A stretch of 20,628 nucleotides of DNA, taken from JBAVOR01 sp049692255. GTDB taxonomy: Bacteria; Babelota; Babeliae; Babelales; JACPOV01. Made by a program: the position numbers and the translations under genes. Positions 15,399 through 20,628 of the stretch are shown in pieces. The DNA lies in the NCBI GenBank assembly GCA_049692255.1, contig JBAVOR010000007.1, positions 1 through 20,628 on the forward strand. The letters run 5' to 3'. Numbering within the stretch: the stretch's first letter is position 1; the number at the start of each line of letters is the position of its first letter. The notes under the pieces were generated by a model that worked only from the letters and a program-made list of their open reading frames with translations, did not search any database and was not told the origin of the DNA.

Positions 15399-17009
15399 TC
15401 AAAAAATGCTTTCTATAATCTCTTTGGTTGCTACTGGCGATAAAGAAACATCGCTCTGCATATCTTTATAAAATGTCTCATCATATTCCCGTGTTTGCAC
15501 CACAACGGGCATAGCAACCGCGTGGCCAATCACGAGTGCCTGTTTTTTAGTATCGAGCCCACTTAAGACCGTGCGTAATGTATTGCTGTTGTTAGCACCC
15601 GTTAAAACAGCTGCAATATCTTTTTCATCATTTAATTGCGCTACAATTTTAGTACCAATCTGCGAAATAATTTCTGGGTCAATGCCAGAAGGGCGTTGAT
15701 CAACAATCAATAACGAAACATAATATTTACGCATTTCCCGTGCAATAACCCCAAAAATAGTTTGACGTGCTGCTTGAGGGTTTAAAAACTTATGGGCCTC
15801 TTCTACCGTGATCATTAGTTTTTGAGGCTCATCACTTTTTTTCTGCGTCGCTAAATAATGCTCGGTTCTTTTAATGTATTCGTAATGAATGCGCCGCGTG
15901 ATAATATTAGCAATCAACAAGTAACAGAACGTTGAAGTGAAGTTGCCAAATTCAATAATAATCGAAACACCGCTGTTGATATATTCCATCATCTGATCGA
16001 TGCAACTGGTGTACTGTGCTTGTGCGCTGGGAATAAAAAATGGTAACCGTTCAATGCGCTTGAGTTTGCGATACAACGCCGCAACCGATTCGGGGTGTGC
16101 GCCGATCTCCTGGGCAAATTCTTTAATAGATTCACCAGAGCTCAGCAATTTTTCAAGCCAGTTTTGTTTGTACTGTGCATGAATTAAATACGCAGCTTCC
16201 AATGCAGTGGGGTGTAAATTGAGCTCTTCTTGTAAGCACATCACATCTTCAACCTGAATACTGGTCAGTGGTATGGTAATAGTAACGTCGGCACTCGCCC
16301 CCCGCCGTCGCGTTGCATCGGGGTCTAAAGAAAATAGAGCAATAGCGGAGCCAAATAGTGTTTTGAGCCCTTTAACAAACGAAAGGCCATCACCCTCTTT
16401 GCGCGCTTGCAGCCCATATTCGCTGTGCATATCGAAAATTAAATTAACTGCTTTTTTTTGTTTGATAAGACCGGCAAGTACGAGTCGTGTAATAAATGTT
16501 TTACCAGTTCCTGTTTTACCAAAGATTCCATTACTGCGTTCCGTTAATTTTTCTAGATCGATGCACACGGGTGTTTGCATATCAAGGGGGGTGCCAACGG
16601 TAAAATATTTTTTTGAACTGTGCGCAGGATCACCAAAAATAAGAGAAACATCGCTGCTCGTTGCTTCGCGCACTGCTGCAAAATGGTTGGGAATCGTTTT
16701 AACGGGCATTACCGCTTGCAATTTGTATGCCATGAGCAACGCTTTCAGTTGCGCTGTGGCATACATCTCTTTTTTGCGAATCGTCTTATTTAATAACGTT
16801 TCGTGTGGCGATGGAGGAAACAGAACAATGTCTGGATTGGTAACATGCAATGCCAGATCGGTGATTAAAGAAAAAAACGTATAATCAACACCAGTGATGC
16901 ACACAAATTTGCCCGTTTTGATCTGCTCTAAATTAATATCTGGCGCAATGCGCATCAGAAAGCCATCAGACAATGAACCAGAAATAATATGACCAAGGAT
17001 GGTGCTCAT
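15399..17009 (-). CDS. herA: HerA-type hexameric ATPase / DNA translocase (HAS-barrel, DUF87)
   Basis: A 536-residue protein of the HerA/FtsK superfamily. An N-terminal HAS-barrel-like beta region (about 1-65, HIISGSLSDGFLMRI) precedes the ATPase. Walker A is GKTGTGKT (164-171), followed by the HerA-type IFDMHSEYG (191-199). Walker B is LMITVEEAH (398-406), and VDQRPSGID carries the sensor Gln (438). In archaea HerA works with NurA nuclease in DNA end resection; bacterial homologues have varied roles including phage defence. No NurA or other nuclease gene lies beside it here, so its partner is unknown. It is the last gene of the atpD operon, starting 3 nt after the preceding stop, so translation may be coupled. 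Confidence 0.9.
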   Translation of the reverse strand: MSTILGHIISGSLSDGFLMRIAPDINLEQIKTGKFVCITGVDYTFFSLITDLALHVTNPDIVLFPPSPHETLLNKTIRKKEMYATAQLKALLMAYKLQAVMPVKTIPNHFAAVREATSSDVSLIFGDPAHSSKKYFTVGTPLDMQTPVCIDLEKLTERSNGIFGKTGTGKTFITRLVLAGLIKQKKAVNLIFDMHSEYGLQARKEGDGLSFVKGLKTLFGSAIALFSLDPDATRRRGASADVTITIPLTSIQVEDVMCLQEELNLHPTALEAAYLIHAQYKQNWLEKLLSSGESIKEFAQEIGAHPESVAALYRKLKRIERLPFFIPSAQAQYTSCIDQMMEYINSGVSIIIEFGNFTSTFCYLLIANIITRRIHYEYIKRTEHYLATQKKSDEPQKLMITVEEAHKFLNPQAARQTIFGVIAREMRKYYVSLLIVDQRPSGIDPEIISQIGTKIVAQLNDEKDIAAVLTGANNSNTLRTVLSGLDTKKQALVIGHAVAMPVVVQTREYDETFYKDMQSDVSLSPVATKEIIESIF

Positions 17010-17012
17010 GCG

Positions 17013-17618
17013 CTACGGGCAGCCGAATATACAACAAAGGGCTTCGGCTATGAGTGTGCCCGATATACATCCTGTTGCTGTTGTGCAAAAACAAACGCCC
17101 TTGTTTTGTGCTTGAATAACCGCTTTAATGCGCTCATGCTGTGTGAGTACATCAGTAATCTCTTGCTTGGCCGATGTGGTCAGTGCGCGGTTTTCTAAAT
17201 ACGCATCAATGTTATGTTGTATGAAAAGTTCATACTTTTGATCAGGTAATACAACACATGTTCGTCTGTCGTGGCGTGGTTGAATATTGTAATAGTACTC
17301 ATTAAATATATCTTGGTGATGATTATCGATTATATCATCGAGTATCACATCATATGCTTGTTTTTTAAATTGGGGGTATTGATTAAATGTGCGGGTTGCT
17401 TCTAACATGGTCCAGGTTGTCCAAACGTTTTGCAGAGTTACTGATGCAAGTGGCGATGGTGCATCACCGTTCAGCGCCAAATCATTCGTGTTATTATTGT
17501 TTGGGTCTTGTTGCGTTGCTATTTCTAATTCTGGTATCTGTTTTAATGGGATATCGCCATACAACTCCATGCAACGAATAGGCGCGCAGCTGATAAGCAG
17601 TAATAACAGTAGTAACAT
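17013..17618 (-). CDS. Hypothetical lipoprotein-like protein B, paralogue of 17663-18274
   Basis: This 201-residue protein starts MLLLLLLLISCAPIRCMELY: a seven-Leu core, then LISC, a good lipobox with Cys11, then CME. The n-region has no Lys or Arg, which is unusual for a signal peptide. The central domain (about 75-125, VWTTWTMLEATRTF...) is 26/46 identical to the paralogue. It ends in a Cys-rich hydrophobic segment (GVCFCTTATGCIS...LCCIFGCP). The frame is open to 17672, but ATG 17618 has AAGGAG at about 6 nt, as in its sister, and starts the signal sequence. It lies between its paralogue (44-nt gap) and herA. Function unknown. Confidence 0.75.
   Translation of the reverse strand: MLLLLLLLISCAPIRCMELYGDIPLKQIPELEIATQQDPNNNNTNDLALNGDAPSPLASVTLQNVWTTWTMLEATRTFNQYPQFKKQAYDVILDDIIDNHHQDIFNEYYYNIQPRHDRRTCVVLPDQKYELFIQHNIDAYLENRALTTSAKQEITDVLTQHERIKAVIQAQNKGVCFCTTATGCISGTLIAEALCCIFGCP
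17583..17614 (-). repeat. 32-nt direct repeat in the signal-peptide codons (second copy 18239-18270)
   Basis: Bases 17583-17614 and 18239-18270 are identical and encode the LLLLLISCA part of the two paralogues. Flanking coding sequence has diverged much more (26 of 46 residues identical in the best domain). Recent tandem duplication alone would not give this; local gene conversion or strong constraint on the signal sequence fits better. Confidence 0.9.
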
Positions 17619-17662
17619 ATAATTCTCCTTAATTGATTGAACCCTGCAATAGTACGTATCGA

Positions 17663-18274
17663 TTATAGACATCCACCAAGGCAGCAGCCCACCACACAGA
17701 AAATCTCAACCACGCCGCACAGATAGGTTCCTGTAGTTACACATACCGCTCTGTTATGGAGCTTAATTTGCTCTTTAATACGCTGGTGTTGCGTAACTGT
17801 TTTGAGAATCTCTTTTTTCGCATCTAAAGTCGTATCTGGGTGGTTATTGATATATGTTATAAGAGTGTTTTCTACATGGTTGTCATAATTATCATCGGGG
17901 CACATAGGGCATGCCTCGCCACTATGTTTTGGTGACCATGCATAATAGTAACCACCAAATATTTCGTCATGATGATGCGTAACAATATCTTCAATTATAA
18001 CTTCAGATGCTTGGTTTTTAAATTGCGGATGTTCGTCAAATTTTTGCGTTGCTTCTAATTGTGCCCATGTTGACCACACATTGTTTATGGTAAGGGTATT
18101 GGGTATCGCTTGTGACGTATTTTCATGATCGTTGAGAGTAGCTGGAATAGAAATGAAATTATGAAGGTTTTGGAGCGATTCTAGTTGTCGCAATGGAATA
18201 TAATCGTATTCTTCTTTTTGTTCCATACAATGGATAGACGCGCAGCTGATAAGCAGTAATAACAGTAGTACCAT
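17663..18274 (-). CDS. Hypothetical lipoprotein-like protein A, paralogue of 17013-17618
   Basis: A 203-residue protein starting MVLLLLLLISCASIHCMEQK, with the same LISC lipobox (Cys11) and CME motif as its downstream paralogue. The shared domain contains VWSTWAQLEATQKFDEHPQF and IVTHHHDEIFGGYYY, then CPMCPDD, then TQHQRIKEQI. The C-terminus is hydrophobic and Cys-rich (LCGVVEIFCVVGCCLGGCL), probably membrane-embedded. The ATG at 18274 is preceded by AAGGAG at about 5 nt, and no alternative start exists before an upstream stop. It begins 25 nt after the atpC stop, so it belongs to the atpD operon. Clustered His and Cys could bind metal, but this is only a guess. Function unknown. Confidence 0.77.
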   Translation of the reverse strand: MVLLLLLLISCASIHCMEQKEEYDYIPLRQLESLQNLHNFISIPATLNDHENTSQAIPNTLTINNVWSTWAQLEATQKFDEHPQFKNQASEVIIEDIVTHHHDEIFGGYYYAWSPKHSGEACPMCPDDNYDNHVENTLITYINNHPDTTLDAKKEILKTVTQHQRIKEQIKLHNRAVCVTTGTYLCGVVEIFCVVGCCLGGCL

Positions 18275-18299
18275 ACATTCTCCTTTTTTATGCGTTCAT

Positions 18300-18542
18300 C
18301 TAATCATTCAGTATAAACGTAATCCCTGTTCGTTCAACGTGTGCAATGCCACCGCTGGTCATAATCGTTTCTTGGGTGCCACTTTTGAGCGCAAGCACAA
18401 TGGGCTGATGTGGAGTGAGGGTAACAATCGTAGGGATATGGTTTGCTTGTATTACCATATTGCCCGTCGCTGTTTCAAGCTCTGCCCAGTTAGCATCAAA
18501 CGTTTGCGTTGCGTTGCTGGTACTAATCATCGTAATTTTCAT
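18300..18542 (-). CDS. atpC: ATP synthase F1 epsilon subunit, short form
   Basis: An 80-residue protein matching the N-terminal beta-sandwich of F1 epsilon: TGNMVIQANHIPTIVTL corresponds to the 'G..g.l..H.p....L' signature, and TSGGIAHVERTGITFIL to the strand 'GG...v....v.il'. The usual C-terminal two-helix domain (about 45-50 residues), which inhibits ATP hydrolysis in many bacteria, is absent. The start overlaps the atpD stop as ATGA, the usual D-C gene order with coupled translation. The identification rests on both sequence pattern and position. It should form part of the central stalk linking F1 to the c-ring. Confidence 0.88.
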   Translation of the reverse strand: MKITMISTSNATQTFDANWAELETATGNMVIQANHIPTIVTLTPHQPIVLALKSGTQETIMTSGGIAHVERTGITFILND

Positions 18543-19987
18543 GATGCATCAGCAAGTAAATGTTTCGCTTTTTCTTCTGCTTGTTCTAGGGTGCCAACCA
18601 TATACAACGCTTGTTCTGGCAAATGGTCGCAGTGCCCATTAATAATGCGTTCACAATCGGTGACTGTTTTTGCTAATGGCACGTATGCGCCAGGAATACC
18701 AGTAAATGTTTCTGCGACGAACAATGGTTGCGTTAAAAACTTTTGTAATTTTTTCGCGCGGTTAACGGTCAGCTTATCTTCTGTCGACAGTTCATCCATG
18801 CCTAAGATGGCAATAATATCTTGTAAATCTTTGTACCGCTGTAAAATCTGCTGTACCGAACGTGCAACGGTGTAATGCTTAATGCCAATAATGGTCGGGT
18901 CAACCGCTTTTGAATTCGATTGTAATGGATCGATTGCCGGATACAAACCAAGTTCAACCAATTTACGCGAAAGCACCGTGCTTGCATCTAAATGCATGAA
19001 TGTAGTTGCTGGTGCTGGGTCAGTAATATCGTCAGCAGGAACATAGACCGCTTGAATTGAAGTGATTGCGCCGTTAATGTTATTAGTAATACGTTCTTGG
19101 AATGCCCCCATTTCAGATGCCAGCGTTGGCTGGTAACCGACTGCGGAAGGCAGGCGCCCCAGCAATGCAGATACTTCAGCACCTGCTTGCACGAGGCGAA
19201 AAATATTGTCGACAAATAAAAGTACATCTTTTTTTTCTTGATCACGGAAATATTCTGCCATGGTAAGGCCAGCGAGGCCTACCCGAAAACGTGCTCCGGG
19301 CATTTCACCCATTTGGCCAAACACTAACGCGGTTTTTTCAAGAACTCCAGACTGTTTCATTTCAAGCCATAGTTCATTACCTTCACGGGTACGTTCACCA
19401 ATGCCGGTAAAAACAGAGACCCCGCCGTGCTCTACTGCAATGTTGCGAATGAGTTCTTGGACAATAATCGTCTTACCAACACCGGCCCCACCAAAGAGGC
19501 CAATTTTGGAACCTTTTAAATAGGGGCAGAGAAGATCAATAATTTTAATACCGGTTTCTTGTATCTGTGCCGTTGTTTTTTGTTTAGTGAGTGGCGGTGC
19601 ATCACGATAAATAGACCATTTTTCTGTTTGGGCAAGGGGGGCTTTATCATCAATTGTTTTGCCCAACACATTAAATATGCGCCCAAGCACTGCTTTTCCT
19701 ACCGGTATTTTGATAGGGGAACCGGTATCGGTGACTGGCAGATTGCGACTGATAGTGTCGATACTTTCTAGTGCGATACAGCGCACAATGCCATCTCCGA
19801 GCTGTTGAGCAACTTCCACACTGGCTACATGGGGCGCCCCATTGGATTCAGGCAGATGAATAAGCAATTCATGTAAAATTGCTGGCGTATGCTCCAGCGG
19901 GAACTGTACGTCAATAATGGTATTGGTAACACGCAGGACTCTGCCGTGCGGGCTGGTTGATTTTGCGTGAATGGTTTGTGTTTCCAT
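18539..19987 (-). CDS. atpD: ATP synthase F1 beta subunit
   Basis: A 482-residue catalytic beta subunit of F-type ATP synthase. It has Walker A GGAGVGKT (166-173), the catalytic Glu in GERTREGNE (E198), Walker B VLLFVDNIFR (D260), LLGRLPSAVGYQPTL, the VPADDITDPAPATTF loop and the DELSTEDKL DELSEED-type motif. Substitutions such as LVQAGAE for the common FTQAGSE are mild. The ATG at 19987 lies after a promoter at 20027-20055; its Shine-Dalgarno is weak. It is the first gene of an operon with atpC, two lipoprotein-like genes and herA. The usual upstream atp genes (alpha, gamma, delta, a, b, c) are not next to it, so the ATP synthase genes are split in this genome. Confidence 0.98.
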   Translation of the reverse strand: METQTIHAKSTSPHGRVLRVTNTIIDVQFPLEHTPAILHELLIHLPESNGAPHVASVEVAQQLGDGIVRCIALESIDTISRNLPVTDTGSPIKIPVGKAVLGRIFNVLGKTIDDKAPLAQTEKWSIYRDAPPLTKQKTTAQIQETGIKIIDLLCPYLKGSKIGLFGGAGVGKTIIVQELIRNIAVEHGGVSVFTGIGERTREGNELWLEMKQSGVLEKTALVFGQMGEMPGARFRVGLAGLTMAEYFRDQEKKDVLLFVDNIFRLVQAGAEVSALLGRLPSAVGYQPTLASEMGAFQERITNNINGAITSIQAVYVPADDITDPAPATTFMHLDASTVLSRKLVELGLYPAIDPLQSNSKAVDPTIIGIKHYTVARSVQQILQRYKDLQDIIAILGMDELSTEDKLTVNRAKKLQKFLTQPLFVAETFTGIPGAYVPLAKTVTDCERIINGHCDHLPEQALYMVGTLEQAEEKAKHLLADAS

Positions 19988-20026
19988 GGTCTACTTTACG
20001 CTATAAATGAGTATCATTTTATTTTA

Positions 20027-20055
20027 ATTCTAATCACCCCCTGCGCTAAAGGCAA
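20027..20055 (-). promoter_or_regulatory. Candidate atpD operon promoter
   Basis: On the minus strand, TTGCCT (20050-20055) and TAGAAT (20027-20032) are exactly 17 nt apart, 39 nt before the atpD start. This places atpD as the first gene of its transcript. The intergenic space from 19988 to 20231 is shared with the divergent gene at 20232. Confidence 0.5.
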
Positions 20056-20159
20056 GCGGTACGCATATATCTTGTTATTTTTTACTTAACTTCTATATCG
20101 TTGCCCGCATGAATAGCGCCTCTTTTGATGAGCTCCCTGCATTAATAGGTGCAAGAGTG

Positions 20160-20214
20160 TTGACAGGCAAAAATGGTTCATCGTATGCTCATGAACATGA
20201 ATACATACTGTATT
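20160..20214 (+). promoter_or_regulatory. Promoter and inverted repeat before the delta-60-repeat gene
   Basis: A perfect TTGACA (20160-20165) is followed after 18 nt by TATGCT (20184-20189). Just downstream, AATACA (20200-20205) and TGTATT (20209-20214) form a perfect inverted repeat with a 3-nt spacer, near the expected transcription start, where a repressor could bind. AAGGAG follows at 20221-20226. Confidence 0.5.
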
Positions 20215-20231
20215 TAAAAAAAGGAGATCAT

Positions 20232-20628
20232 ATGAATAGATACATGCTGCTAGTCGCACTTCTGATTACCCCCCCCCTGGCCGTTTCATCTCTTAATGCC
20301 AGTGATGGCACCTTAGACCTTTCATTCGGTGGCAGTGGCACGGGGTATGTAACGGTACAAAATGTTACCAGCACGTTCGTGTGCTATGCAATGGCAATAC
20401 AAACAGATGGTAAAATACTGATTGCAGGAGTTAGTAATCAAATAGTACGCCTGAACCCTAATGGTAGCCCCGATACCACCTTTGGCACCGCAGGAACTGG
20501 GGTGGTGACAACCACATTAGCAGGTATTTTTGCTCTTCTTATTCAACCAGACGGTAGCATTGTAGCGTGTGGTTTTGATAGTTCAAATAATGGATCTTTG
20601 ACCCGTTATACGAGCGCTGGCATTATCG
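20232..20628 (+). CDS. Delta-60-repeat surface/secreted protein, 5' part (runs off window)
   Basis: The first 132 codons are visible. A signal peptide (MLLVALLITPPLAVSSLNA) is followed by beta repeats with the delta-60 signature: LDLSFG (28-33), QTDGKILIAG (57-66), SPDTTFGTAG (79-88), IQPDGSIVACG (104-114). The repeat period is about 48-52 residues. This repeat type ('LDttFG..G... QpDGKivvaG') forms propeller-like folds in large secreted or cell-surface proteins, so the full gene is probably long. ATG 20232 has AAGGAG at 5 nt. The frame is also open upstream to an ATG at 20109, but that stretch contains the promoter. Nine consecutive C bases lie in codons 13-16. Confidence 0.85.
   Translation, partial: MNRYMLLVALLITPPLAVSSLNASDGTLDLSFGGSGTGYVTVQNVTSTFVCYAMAIQTDGKILIAGVSNQIVRLNPNGSPDTTFGTAGTGVVTTTLAGIFALLIQPDGSIVACGFDSSNNGSLTRYTSAGII
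20269..20277 (+). repeat. Poly-C tract (C9) inside signal-peptide codons
   Basis: Nine C bases in a row form the Thr-Pro-Pro-Leu codons near the gene start. It is the longest G or C run I see in the window; the next longest are six. One added C leads to a TAA about six codons later, and one lost C to a TAG about nine codons later. Slippage would therefore switch the protein off. Confidence 0.8.

Noticed and set aside
16273..16884. 203-codon plus-strand open frame antisense to herA
   Set aside because: It lies entirely opposite a well-conserved ATPase gene including Walker A, and its composition reflects that gene read backwards.
15399..17009. HerA as part of a phage-defence system with a neighbouring effector
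   Set aside because: Its neighbours are ATP synthase genes, two lipoprotein-like genes and an orphan exported protein. No nuclease, SIR2 or DUF4297-type effector lies in the window, so the context does not support a defence system.
17619..17672. 18-codon extension of the 17013 gene, overlapping the upstream paralogue
   Set aside because: It would supply positive charges before the Leu run. However, the AAGGAG before ATG 17618 and the matching start of the paralogue favour the shorter form.
18339..18875. 178-codon plus-strand open frame across atpC and the 3' end of atpD
   Set aside because: It is antisense to two clearly conserved genes and shows no domain or ribosome binding site.
1..20628. 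CRISPR array, tRNA or rRNA gene, insertion sequence
   Set aside because: No regularly spaced repeats, cloverleaf-like segment with conserved T-loop, rRNA signature or transposase motif was found on either strand by reading; small RNAs cannot be excluded without a covariance search.

Overview
The window is a moderately AT-rich, gene-dense stretch of bacterial chromosome. It mixes core housekeeping genes with many short, signal-peptide-bearing proteins that I cannot place in a family. Housekeeping genes are the 3' part of rpsA (ribosomal protein S1), ndk, murI, ybeY, atpD, atpC, a HerA-type ATPase and two M16 metallopeptidases. MurI implies peptidoglycan, and a small beta-barrel protein ending in Phe implies a diderm envelope. 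F1 ATP synthase subunits, a HigBA module and many orphan secreted proteins suit a reduced, probably host-associated Gram-negative lineage; candidate phylum Dependentiae (TM6) is my best guess. That assignment is inference, because no marker gene here is decisive.

Layout. (1) 1-2245, + strand: rpsA and ndk are translationally coupled and closed by a hairpin; murI follows. (2) 2242-3059, - strand: a higB-higA toxin-antitoxin operon meets murI tail to tail. (3) 3212-5265, + strand: three orphan secreted proteins. Between the first two lies a decayed fragment of a second HigB-like toxin. (4) 5249-5542, - strand: a small CutA-like protein. (5) 5663-7601, + strand: a promoter and structured leader followed by four small membrane-protein genes. 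They look like a tandem duplication of a two-gene unit, each pair joined by an ATGA overlap. (6) 7613-13011, - strand: two tandem paralogous M16 peptidases of about 890 residues, with a nested hairpin between them. (7) 13104-14370, + strand: ybeY, then a beta-barrel outer-membrane protein and a strong terminator. (8) 14573-15394, + strand: an orphan secreted or membrane protein. (9) 15399-20055, - strand: a compact operon in the order atpD, atpC, two tandem paralogous small lipoprotein-like genes, herA. (10) 20160-20628, + strand: a promoter and the start of a delta-60-repeat surface protein running off the window, with nine consecutive C bases inside its signal-peptide codons.

The points most worth following are these. 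The poly-C tract is a candidate phase-variation switch. The duplicated overlapping gene pairs have no recognised family. The toxin vestige suggests turnover of TA modules beside the intact copy. Two lineage-specific lipoprotein-like paralogues sit inside an ATP synthase/HerA operon. Seven otherwise mostly unrelated exported proteins carry Met plus Asp, Glu or Gln at or near the predicted signal-peptide cleavage site. No tRNA, rRNA, CRISPR array, insertion sequence or complete transposase was seen. No gene-free stretch exceeds 300 bases; the longest are 5543-5800, 14305-14572 and 19988-20231, and the signals in them are listed.
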